From: Larimichthys crocea
Lineage: Eukaryota; Chordata; Actinopteri; Sciaenidae
DNA: 64,000 nt
Assembly: GCF_000972845.2 (NCBI RefSeq)
Contig: NC_040017.1
Coordinates: 20,718,742-20,782,741 of the forward strand
Direction: 5' to 3'
The notes beneath the pieces were generated by a model. The model saw only the letters and a list, made by a program, of their open reading frames with translations, had not been told where the DNA came from and ran no database searches. The position numbers and the translations under genes were made by a program. Positions 24,563-34,964 of this stretch are shown here, piece by piece (the stretch's first letter is position 1; each line of letters starts with the position of its first letter).

Positions 24563-25014
24563 GTTATGTCACCCGTAGGTTTCTGAAGATGTGAAGCTCA
24601 GAGTTGTGGCTCTGGCAGCCACCGTGTTGACAGTCTTGCCTCTGCCTCCTCTCAGCTAATCTAAAAATGACCAAAGACGAGGATTGTTGATGGACCTGAT
24701 GTAGGATTAAACACGTCTGGGTGCTCAAACAAGCCATCTGTGACAGCACACACCTGTCAATCAAAGGGGCCACGCTATTAATTATGCAGAACTTTAAGCC
24801 TTGAAATAATTTGAACAGGTGCGAGAGGAAAAAAATCTGATTTACAGTCGTCATGAACAGGGAAATTAAATATAGAGACCAAAACATTTTTTTGTACCAG
24901 GCTGTAAACATGTTTATTTCTGCTGTGAAGTTGAGACATTTTAACATTATGGAGACTGACTCGTTCTGTAGCCAGCCTCAAGTGGACGTTCGAGGAACTG
25001 CAGTTTTTGGCACA
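24563..25014 (+). mobile_element. Interspersed repeat, second copy (ACCAGGCTGTAAACATG family)
   Basis: Same order and orientation as 11540-11886: GTCACCCGTAGG, CACCTGTCAATCAAAGGGGC, TTAATTATGCAGAACTTTAAG, GTCATGAACAGG, ACCAGGCTGTAAACATG, CAGCCTCAAGTGGACG and GAGGAACTGCAGTTTTTGGC. It is the more complete copy and contains about 90 bases absent from the first. The overlapping frames on both strands (127 and 84 codons) lie inside this repeat and are not genes. Confidence 0.7.
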
Positions 25015-26402
25015 AATATTCAAGCTTTCTTATGTCTTGTTCTCTTTTTTAACTCATGCAGCAGGATATCCAGACAGAAAATTGTAACATCATATCAAAT
25101 ATTGTAATTAAAGTGATTAAAGTATTTTTCATATTTAGGTTTTGTCTTACATGTATTTGTCCATGAAAAACAATTTGTTTCAAATTAATAAAAAGGAACT
25201 AAAATTTTAAAGTTCCTTCATGACTAGCATAATTAATCAAAATCAGTATCAGTTATATAAAAACAAAGAATCTTGATGAAAGCCTTTTTTTCCTTTCAGA
25301 GCAAAAGCACCTCCACCCACACTGATGCAGCAGAAGTAACCTCTAAAGTCAGTGAAAGGGTGAATAGCCTCTAGTATGAGGAGGAAAAACCAAACTTGAT
25401 CCAGCAGCCCCTGCAGGCACTGGGCGTATGGCCTCGCCAACTGAAGCTCTGTATCATTCTCTGGCACAGCAGCTCACTGTTTACTGTTTAGTACTTAGTA
25501 CAAATAGTGGTATAAAGCTATACACCTTCTCCTTGTGTTGTTTTTAGGGCATTAAAGGTTTATTCGAGTATCTATCTCAATTATTTAAGCTGGCCATGGT
25601 CAGTGGTTGGTAGAATGAAAGTGGAGATAATTTATTTATAGCAAAGAGCAGCTGTGTTTTAATCAGTGGCGGTTGGTATAGATGAAGTGCGAGGAGGGAG
25701 TTCTGCTTTATTTCAATGGTGGCAATGAGATTGACAAGGACATACTTTGTCTCTGTCTCTCTTGCTGTCTCATCTTTCTTCCTTTCATTACCACACCATC
25801 TTGAAGTAAAGGGAAAAATCCATCCTCAGATGCTCTTGCACTCTTAGACATCATCAATTTGTGATGTTCAATTTGTGATGAAATGTGGTAATTTTCTTTT
25901 TTTGCTGTGCCCACTTTGTTCCAACTTGCCTCATCAACTTCCACCTCAGTCAGTGATTTCCCAAAATGACTTTAACCAGCTGCCAGAAACAACCAATGAT
26001 TTCCTTCTCTTCAGGTGGGCCAAGGCTCATTAATTGTAAAACTATTAGGTACATCATCACAATCAGCAATGCTAAATATACGTTATTATGTGATTATGCT
26101 CGCTTTTCTGTTTCTGTTAGCGTCATTCAGCATGATTATACAACAGAAAAAGTCATCTCTGCAGTCACCCTTAAGTGCAAAGCTGCAGTTAGTATCTGCA
26201 GTGTCTCAACCAGCTGTTGGTTTTACTCTGATATTGTGAATAATCCCTCTGCGTTGCCATCTAATGGTTGTTGGTGCAAAGATTTTACACCATGCACAAA
26301 GAAAAGCCATTAAATACTGAACTAATATGAACAGATTTTCATTTTGATACGAATATTAACATAATAAAAACAGACATACAGTTTTGCCCATAGACCAGTA
26401 CA

Positions 26403-26422
26403 CACTACACTACACTACACTA
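26403..26422. repeat. (CACTA)4 pentanucleotide repeat
   Basis: Four exact CACTA units plus a partial unit, about 75 bases before an AT array. Confidence 0.85.
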
Positions 26423-26495
26423 CAGACCTCGTAAAAACAGTATACCAAATTGTACTATACTAGTCTATACTAATTATACCTTTATGTTCATATTA

Positions 26496-26496
26496 T

Positions 26497-26527
<31 letters not shown>

Positions 26528-26538
26528 TATATATATAT
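26496..26538. repeat. (AT)n microsatellite with a phase slip
   Basis: About 43 bases of alternating A and T, with one phase change (TATAATAT) near 26520, then TCTATT and G7 at 26544-26550. Such runs fold back on themselves and are often mis-sized in assemblies. Confidence 0.9.
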
Positions 26539-28896
26539 CTATTGGGGGGGAATTGTACTACAATTATACATTGTCAACACATTAACGACACTTGGACACA
26601 CTTAATTGTGCAAGAAAACCATTAAGTTGTAATTAAGTGTATATATAAAACACTTTTTTGTGCTGATCATGAACCTTTTACAATGTACTTATATACTTTA
26701 CAACATTACAACTATTAATATGGATTTAAAATATTAAAAAAATGTTCTTTAATATGCTTAAAAAGTGTAAGTAACATACCTGAATTAGTCTGAGATAATC
26801 TAAGTAAATTGAAGTTATACCGTGTATATAAGTATGTCAATAATAAGGGAATAAGTGTAAAAGTGTCATAGTGGCAATCCTGCATTCATACAGTCTAAAC
26901 CAACACTCACATGTCCAAGACACTCAGACAGCTGGATGAATACTAAAAATGAGACAACTGTAGTCAAAATACATTTTTAATACAACCATTCTGATTCTAG
27001 TGTTTTCAAGTCAGAAAATGTCTAATTTCTCTGCATGGTTGGTTAAAAACACACACTCAGGCATAACACCCACCTCTGGCTCACTCTCGATAAACAGTGG
27101 TGGGATGATTTGGCACTATGTTCTGGCATTTAAAGAAGGAAATACACTGATTGGCCTGATGGGTACAATAAAAGGTCAACATTTCACATTTTACAATTCA
27201 CAGGATGAGGCATCTTTTTACTGATTGATCCAAGGGGGTGACTATATCATTTCCTTGCTGTTTGGAGTAAACAAAAACCTGTCCAAGTCACTTCTCTTTC
27301 TCTGCATACACTCTCCCAGTGCTGCAATTTTTACACCCCAAAGGATCTTATGCACTGTCAGCAGTTGCTGCATGCATACTGTCCTCATTAAACACCTTTA
27401 TGATAGTGATGAAAGAAACAAAACGCCATTTAAGGAATACACCAGGACATAAATCAAAATACGGCTCTCCAAAAACTATAGTGCGTTACACAGGTGCCGT
27501 GGCATCATTTATTACTCTCCTGATCCATGGTTGTCTGATGACTTTAGGTTGTCTGACAGCATTTCACCTCCAGCACAGTCAGCCATATCATCTGTATCTA
27601 CTTCATCCCCAGCCCTGAGCCTGCCTATCATAACAGCATGTCAGAATGCATACACAGCCCCAAAAATACCAGTATCTCCTTCAATGAATAGTAAGAGTGG
27701 AGGGGAGTCATGTCTAAATATAGCTTCTTACATTGAGTGTGAAGGTACAGATCAAAAACGAGTGCCTCACATTTTTCTGGCCATCCATCACAGAGATGTA
27801 GACACGTTGGACACAACACTGCCGAGAAGAGTATTACATGCCACTTTTTATCCTTACCTGCTAGGAAACCTAAATAATAAACCATGCTATCTTTCTATAT
27901 TTACATTCAGGGGATTTAGAAGAGTACAGATAAATGCAACGTTACATATAGCCGAGTTTGTTTTCTGACACACAAAAGAATACTCAGTGTGATTAGATAT
28001 TATCACAGCAAGGACTGCAGCTGACAAGCATCCAAGCCTGAGCTGCTAAGACTATTTTAGCCTAGTTAAGGCCTTTTATGTGAGGAGTGTTACAGCAAAG
28101 TTATTAACAAACTGACACGGCGTATTAATTGATTGCCTAATCAGTGCATTCAAACATCATGGAGTGGATTTGTTTTTTATGATGCTCCTGTGTGGATTAG
28201 TGACCATCATTCTTCTCATAATGTGGATTCATTAAAGACACACACCCACCTAGCTTTGTTGTGCTTCAAATTTCACAGCACTAATCTTTATTCTCTTCTT
28301 TCTCCAGAACCTCAGCTTCATCTCTCTGTTCACCTCTTCTTTTATCTAATCTAACAATAGACGGTTTCTAATAACACCGAGAGTGTGTTGATCAGCACTT
28401 CTTCTTCAGCACATTACAATGTCTCAAATTGCCTACTTTATTTCCATGCATTGTGTTATTGTAATCACAAAGGTTAGTAATTACCTCATTGAGTAAATGG
28501 ATGCCAGAGTGTTTTGCCAGGAACTCCTGTTAGTCAGTTAGAGTGCAGACATTGCTCGAATGAAAGACTGTCGTGTCCTATTAGAATAAAGTGAAACTTT
28601 TATTTTGAAATTTACTATGACACGCACAGAATCGACAGGTTAGCTTTGTCGAATGTATGAATGTAGCTCAGCTGTCCTCTGTTTCTGTGCTATGGAAGTC
28701 CAAAGAAGAGTGTTGGTTGTCCTCGTGTTGGTAAAATCACCTCTGTGTGCCGGAGAAAAAGGGCAGCAGAGAGAGAGAGCGAGAGAAAGAGGGCCATGTA
28801 TCCATGACCCCTTCACACAACACTGCTTATTGATTGATTGCCAGTACCAGGGCTAAACCCTCTTCCAAGGACAAGTGGCTTCACACGCCCATCCAG

Positions 28897-28900
<4 letters not shown>

Positions 28901-28942
<42 letters not shown>
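28901..28942. repeat. (CA)21 array at the left edge of the duplication
   Basis: Forty-two bases of uninterrupted CA directly before the first copy of the tandem unit. Confidence 0.93.
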
Positions 28943-28946
<4 letters not shown>

Positions 28947-29705
28947 CCAGCTTTTATTTTGAACAGGTCTCTAAAGTACACTGTGCTCGCCTTTGTGTTT
29001 GATGACAAATTCAGTACAGGAGCAGCTGTAAACACAAAGAGGACGCACAACTTAAAGTTTTTTAAAAAATGCACTGCCGCTACATGTCGCACAAGACCAC
29101 CAGCATCTCAAGACCAAAGGGGCCCAACAACCAACCAGACTCCATTGACAAAACCAGTAATTTTATCTTGCAGATAATCAAGTAACTCAGGAAAACTTAG
29201 ACTTTCCATTGTTCCAGAAATCACCAACTGAGTAAGATGCAATGGCAGCAAATGTGCCTGTCAATGTGCATCTACTGAAAATGGTTGTTTTTACCACTGG
29301 CAGGCTCTGATTGTTATTCTAAGTGTCTAACAACATTATGGAACAGATTCCTACAGAGACAGACCTTTTCGTTTAAGACTAAGATTCCCTCTGTTTAACC
29401 AGAAACAGCTGTTATATTGTTATTGCTTGCCACCAGATTTCCACTGACAAAAAAGGTACTTTTGTCCAACCAGTCCTGACATTATAACTTAATTCAAACT
29501 AGATACAAAACAAATAAAACCGACAAAACTTTTTATCACTTAGCCTTATTTTAGTCTCTCCACTATTTCAACAATCACCAAGAGGAAACAAACAGCCATT
29601 TCAGTCGTTTTCCTCAAAGCCAACAGCTTCGCATAGAGGGACTCGCAATGCACTTGCATGCGCGTGTATAAACAAAGCACAGAGTAGCTAAGAACAACAC
29701 ACCCC
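28943..29705. repeat. Tandem duplication, copy 1
   Basis: From ACTCCAGCTTTTATTTTGAA to AGTAGCTAAGAACAACACAC, this stretch recurs at 29733-30541 in the same orientation. Counting by eye, there are about 12 substitutions and 2 single-base indels in the first 455 bases and none in the last 300 (from 29403 on). It lacks 53 bases that copy 2 has. Whether the unit belongs to a larger dispersed repeat cannot be tested here. Confidence 0.93.
29546..29700 (-). other. Short open frame in duplication copy 1
   Basis: The minus frame ends in ...LRKTTEMAVCFLLVIVEIVERLK and includes YTRMQVHCESLYAKLLA. The same roughly 51 residues recur unchanged in copy 2 because that part of the duplication is identical. 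The N-terminal Cys/Val run is the CA array and is not real. The residue string looks protein-like and I have an impression of seeing it in other fish predictions, which would make it a repeat-derived frame. No domain is recognised. Confidence 0.2.
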
Positions 29706-29732
29706 CACACACACACACACACACACACACAC
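29706..29732. repeat. (CA)13 array between the two copies
   Basis: Twenty-seven bases of CA after ACCCC, separating the tandem copies. Confidence 0.93.
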
Positions 29733-30536
29733 TCCAGCTTTTATTTTGAACAGGTCTCTAAAGTACACTGTGCACGCCTTTGTGTTTGATGACAAATTCA
29801 GTACAGGAGCAGCTGTAAACACAAAGTCTGCCTATATGCTCTAAGAATGCTCAACAAAGTCAGAGCCCCCTGCTGCTAGAGGACACACAACTTAAAGTTT
29901 TAAAAAAATGCACTGCCGCTACATGTCGCACAAGACCACCAGCATCTCAGACCAAAGGGGCCCAACAACCAACCAGACTCCATTGACAAAACCAGCAATT
30001 TTATCTTGCAGATAATCAAGTAACTCAGGAAAACTTAGACTTTCCATCGTTCCAGATATCGCCAACTGAGTAAGATGCAATGGCAGCAAATGTGCCTGTC
30101 AATGTGCATCTACTAAAAATGGTTGTTTTTACCACTGGCAGGCTCTAATTGTTATTCTAAGAGTCTAACAACATTATGGAACAGATTCCTACAGAGACAG
30201 ACCTTTTTGTTTAAGACTAAGATTCCCTCTATTTAACTAGAAACAGCTGTTATATTGTTATTGCTTGCCACCAGATTTCCACTGACAAAAAAGGTACTTT
30301 TGTCCAACCAGTCCTGACATTATAACTTAATTCAAACTAGATACAAAACAAATAAAACCGACAAAACTTTTTATCACTTAGCCTTATTTTAGTCTCTCCA
30401 CTATTTCAACAATCACCAAGAGGAAACAAACAGCCATTTCAGTCGTTTTCCTCAAAGCCAACAGCTTCGCATAGAGGGACTCGCAATGCACTTGCATGCG
30501 CGTGTATAAACAAAGCACAGAGTAGCTAAGAACAAC

Positions 30537-30541
<5 letters not shown>
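29733..30541. repeat. Tandem duplication, copy 2
   Basis: Direct repeat of 28943-29705. It carries an extra 53 bases (29827-29879, from TCTGCCTATATGCTC to CCCCCTGCTGCTAG), with two-base AG microhomology at the junction, between AACACAAAG and AGGAC. The minus frame of copy 1 recurs at 30384-30540. The identical last 300 bases lie directly before the third CA array. Confidence 0.93.

Positions 30542-30579
<38 letters not shown>
30542..30579. repeat. (CA)19 array at the right edge of the duplication
   Basis: Thirty-eight bases of uninterrupted CA directly after copy 2, giving the order CA array, unit, CA array, unit, CA array. Confidence 0.93.
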
Positions 30580-30582
<3 letters not shown>

Positions 30583-30719
30583 GGAGTGTGATGTCTTTCT
30601 CTACTCAGGACGCCATTACTCCACTATTTATTTACATATCAAATAGTTGTTTGCTGCTATAATAATATTCCAAATCTCATATATATAACTTTTAATGTAG
30701 CTTTAAAGGCTACAACGTG

Positions 30720-31120
30720 GAGTGCTACAACCATATACGATGATTTTACAATGACTTTCAGCTAAGTTAATAGTTTGACTCCCTGTGCACAAAGCCAAAA
30801 TTTGTGTGGAAATTATTTTTACAGTTTTGGGCAGAAGAATTTAGACTAGCCTCAAACCCATCCAGTAGTTTTGGAACGAACACAACCACTCGAAGCAGGC
30901 GTTATCACACAAAATTCATGGCCGACCTCACTAATGCTCTTGCGGCTGGATGGGGGGAAAAAAAATTGCAGCAGAGAGGTTCCAAAATCTTGTGAAAAGT
31001 CTTCAGACAAGAGTGGAGGCTGTTAAAGCAGTATATTGATGGCCATGGTTTTGGAACAAAATGTCCAAGAATCACATTTGGGTGTCCGCATAGTGTCCTC
31101 ATACTTTTGCAGTATAGTTG
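30720..31120 (+). pseudogene. Tc1-like (Tc1/mariner) transposase C-terminal relic with right end
   Basis: A plus frame at 30804-30995 contains LASNPSSSFGTN, matching the DLNPIEHLWDEL region of Tc1-like transposases, and then DLTNALAAGWGEKKLQQRG, matching the DLTNALVAEWEQIPAARF region. The DNA continues with CAAGAGTGGAGGCTGTTAAA (RVEAV), CCATGGTTTTGGAACAAAATG and CTCATACTTTTGCAGTATAG, the usual 3' tail and terminal repeat. The third catalytic acidic residue (E of NPIE) is now Ser, so the copy is dead. Upstream, GTGCACAAAGCC marks the preceding block. The N-terminal DNA-binding part and the left terminal repeat are missing. Confidence 0.82.
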
Positions 31121-34100
31121 CCATAAATACAAGCAAATAGCCTGCCTCAGTCCACAAGTGTTCTTCTGTCACAGGAGCTGATGAATGTGCCTTTGTGTTC
31201 TCAAGGGACAAGACTGAGGTACATGAAAAACAGCACAAATCAATGATTCCCAGGAGCAACAAGGTTGACCCAAGAATTAAGTTGGCCCACAGGCTCTCCA
31301 AAAATGCTGAGCTACAGCAACTAAAAGCATATTTTTTTGGCAAAAAAATAACACTGCATTAGCATTGCATGAATTTTTGTGAGTGTCAAGTAGCATTTAT
31401 TCTCTGCTGAAAATATGGGCCTATCCACAATGGACAAATCAGTTTAACAGGAAGACCTTGACTCCTCTGTGCGTCCTTCATCATTTTTATCTCTCTCTCT
31501 CTTGCTCCTCTTTTGATTCCATCTTTCATTCATCACCTAGGCTTTTACAAACAGAAGGATTCTTGTCACTGTACCTGTGCTTCCATGTAAACATCTACAT
31601 CAATCTGCGTGACCGAGGCTGCACATGTCACGGACAAATCCCAGATATGCTACTGTCTACTTAACCCACATCCATTCGCCTGCCTGAAGGCATGTTTGGA
31701 TTATACACATGCAAATACACACACAAAAAAAAAACACCCAGTGCTCTGGGGTGTATGAATATATGAGCAGCAGAAATGATGGGTAGAGTTATGAGGTTAT
31801 GGGTGGAGGCTGCAGGGCAGGCGGTGTCAGGGGATGAGGGGGGCAGTGGAGGGACAGACTGCCACCAAGCAGCTGTTAGGCTCTGCTGGCCTGCCGTGTG
31901 TTATTTATTGCCGCACTGGTTAGGATCTCAGTGTGGTGTCTGCAAAGTGGGTCAGCATATTATCTACCTCCCTTCTTTACTCCCTCCCTACTTTGCTCCT
32001 TCCCTCAGTCACTATCTGACAGTCCTCATCATGCAGCCCTTTCACTAACACTGACTCTGCCTGACATCTGTTTCACTACATATCTCACATCTTGTCTCCG
32101 TTTCCCTTTTTTCCTTCTCTCATCCATGTCCATTTAGCCTCTTTTGTTTCCTCAAACTTGGATTTCTTTCTGCTCGCCAACATAATTCCCTTTCTTCTCG
32201 CTACAATCCCTCTTCTCCTGGCCGTCCCCTGGTCGTCGGCTGATATTTGCTGCATCCCTGTAGTTTTATCCACGTAGCCTGAGCGAGTGAGCAAGACCGA
32301 GTGGAAAATGGGTGGAGGCAGTTGGTAAACAGCAGGAGTAGACTACTGCGGCTCAGACACCCAATGAGCTTCATTAGCAGCCTTCCACTGTGATTCAGGA
32401 ATCACATTAAAAATAATAAATGCGCAGTGCTCACAGGAGGGTACATACTCGCATGCACAGCTTCACACTGAAATACACACAAATACAAACAAGTCCCATG
32501 CTCAAAGGCTTTTCAACAAACTCAAGTTCATGGACTCACAATTAAACCCCCCCTGCTGTGTAAGAATATGCTCAAACATGCTCTGAATTCTCTCTCCTGA
32601 CATTGTGAATCCTCTTCAGAGCACCACCAGACCACAAGGCTATAAGGATGTAGCCTGCTGAGTCATCAAGGTTTTTCTTAAATGGTCGCTGGGCACGATT
32701 TTGGACCCTCAAGGCTCAAAAAGCTGCCAGGTTCCCACAACTCTGAAGAGCAGTACTGATGATTTGCAATCCCCTCTCTGACTGGCCTGAAGCTTTAATC
32801 AGAATCTCAATCCCGGAAGCCCCTGGGGCATGGGCGGGGCGGCAGTCTATTCCCAAAGCCAGCTTGCCTGGAAACAACACTTGGATCTAATAAAAGTGAG
32901 CACCTGTGTATGACTTGCACCTGCTACTCTAAGGGAGGAATTATTAAAATCTATGCCAGCATTTCTCCTCTAATCTTTCTTTCCTATTCATCCTCATTGG
33001 ATGAGAACAGGTTCAACCTTTTCAGTAATTCAAATACTTCACAGTTATTTCTTCTCCAACAACAACAAAAAGAGTCTTATCAATCCCACTGCTACTGAAC
33101 AAGCTGTGTTTAAACAGTTTTTCTCAAACCTTTCATGTTTCTGGACTGAGTTAAGAAAAAAAAAAAAGAAAAAAACATTGAATCTAGGCCATGCAAAGTT
33201 TGAATGTTTCATATTCTGCTTTTGGAAAACACATGCACGCACATCCCCAGCAGTGAGGATACGATAAAGAAAATTAAGACACTCAGGCTACTCTTGCAGC
33301 TGTTAGTTTTTCAGATCTTCCTTCTTCTGCCTATTTCTTTATTTCCCTGCCCAAGGTTTCTCCTTCCCCTCTCTCCCGACCATTGCCCCCCTCAGAACAA
33401 TACAGGACACGTGCTGGCTGTGCAGAGAGAATAGCTTTGGAGGGATTGCAACCAATTAAAGGGAGCAGTGCTACACTTTGAAGAAGTGCTGCACACAAGA
33501 CAAAGCGGTATGTTTGTAATCTAGCCCAGTGTCTCCTCGCTGGCCCATACTCATCAATCCTGGCTACAGCGGGTGGCAAAGGGGCAGGGAAGAGAAGAAG
33601 CGCCGCTTTGCACCAGGGTCACTTCATCATCACCCTGCACCAACCTACCACTGCATCTCTCGCCCCCTATTGCCTCATCTACACAGCACTATAAATGTCA
33701 GTGGTGCCCACCCCACTCTACGGTCCATGCCCATATAGTGAGAATCAACCCCCTGGGACATGATACATGTTTTTGTCCTTCTCTGTCCACTCTTCTGCTA
33801 CCCCAGAGAGCAGAAGGCTGCACTCGGCTGCATAATGGGCATCAGTCACGGGGGCTCACTCATTCTGCTGTGAGACTGTGATGGTGTTTATCCTGAGAAG
33901 TATTACAGGTACTGGGGCTCAGACAAACAATCACAACCTCCTATTGAATGCAGCCCAAAGATTTTTTTCACCCAAAACAACACTGATGCTTTTCTTTTTG
34001 CATCCCTGAGAAACTGTTTAAATTTGGCAGTATTTTTATGGCTTCAGAAAAACAAAAGCTGCTTTATGTCCTGTGGCATAAACATGTAAGATTAGCCTGG

Positions 34101-34879
34101 GTGGTCATGCCTGCCCCTGATGTGGAAGAGCTGCAGGGCTGGCAGTAAAACAGCAAATGAAGCCCACTGCAACAGTGATAGAAGACTGTACCCAGTAAAG
34201 ACCTACCATGTGGTACACGTCCCACTAGACCACTGCTCATCTCCACCACTCCTCTCCTCTCTGACATTTACTTACTGCATGCCTCTGTCCCTTCCTAATA
34301 CCTTTAAAAGAAATTTCTTGTCCATCTGTCATTTTTTTTTTCCATCTCTTTCATTCTCCTCAAGGGCGAAGAGTATTTTTATCCTTTTCTTTCCTGCTTG
34401 TGTCCTTTTTTTTCTGTTCTGCTGAACACCCTGCTCCCCTACAGGAAGGAGCCCGCTGTTCTTTCTGGCCTTCACTCATTGTCCAGATTTAACCGTCTAT
34501 ATCAGCAACAATTGTTCCTGTAGGACAGAAAACTTTTGTCTGGATCCAGTTCAGTTTTGGGGATATTCTTGTTGAAACAATTAGCCCTTTCATTGAAAAC
34601 TTGACAGTTAGCAATAAATCCAATGAACCATAAACGTCACTTACCAGAAACTGACATTTGATGGTGCCAGCTTTTTTAAATGTGCTGATTTTTCTACTTG
34701 ATATCATTGTATATTGAATCTCTCTTTGTTTTGGACTATTGACCTGCCAAAACACACATTGGAAATGTTTCATTAATCAATAAAATGTTTTAAAATCTTG
34801 ATGTATTTCTATTAACATTCTCTCATTTGTTAGCTGAAACACACATGCACGTGAGCAAACAAACACAATGCTTTCTTTG
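31121..34879. other. Non-coding stretch with pyrimidine-rich tracts
   Basis: No gene recognised. Strongly pyrimidine-rich on the + strand at about 31965-32240 and 33320-33400, and A-rich at 33153-33175. The block at 32330-32420 (AATGAGCTTCATTAGCAGCC, AAATAATAAATGCGC) looks conserved. Open frames of up to 106 codons show no motif. Confidence 0.4.
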
Positions 34880-34911
34880 AGATCTGTGCTGAAGGTCCAT
34901 GAAGTCCACTG

Positions 34912-34964
34912 AGACACTGTATATGATATTGGACTGCTGTACACAAATAAACTCGACTTGACTT
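34912..34964 (+). mobile_element. LINE- or SINE-type 3' tail relic
   Basis: GACACTGTATATGATATTGG then ACAAATAAACTCGACTTGACTT closely follows the ending of a frequent fish retroelement (TATGATATTGGGCTATACAAATAAACTTGACTTGACTT). Only the tail is recognisable and nothing coding precedes it. Confidence 0.45.

Larger units (their letters stand above)
25015..28900. other. Non-coding stretch with AT-rich simple repeats
   Basis: Unique sequence up to about 26390, then an AT-rich part with a CACTA pentanucleotide run and an AT array (listed separately). 27000-27970 has three consecutive plus frames of 74 to 145 codons without family resemblance. A tandem pair of CAATTTGTGATG lies at about 25855-25880. 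Nothing here supports a gene. Confidence 0.45.

Noticed and set aside
24564..25107. Overlapping frames of 127 and 84 codons on opposite strands
   Set aside because: Both lie largely inside the interspersed repeat at 24563-25014, whose first copy at 11540 does not preserve either frame.
27000..27968. Three consecutive plus-strand frames (74, 75 and 145 codons) that might be exons of one gene
   Set aside because: No acceptor and donor pairs of good quality fit between them, and none of the translations resembles a protein family.
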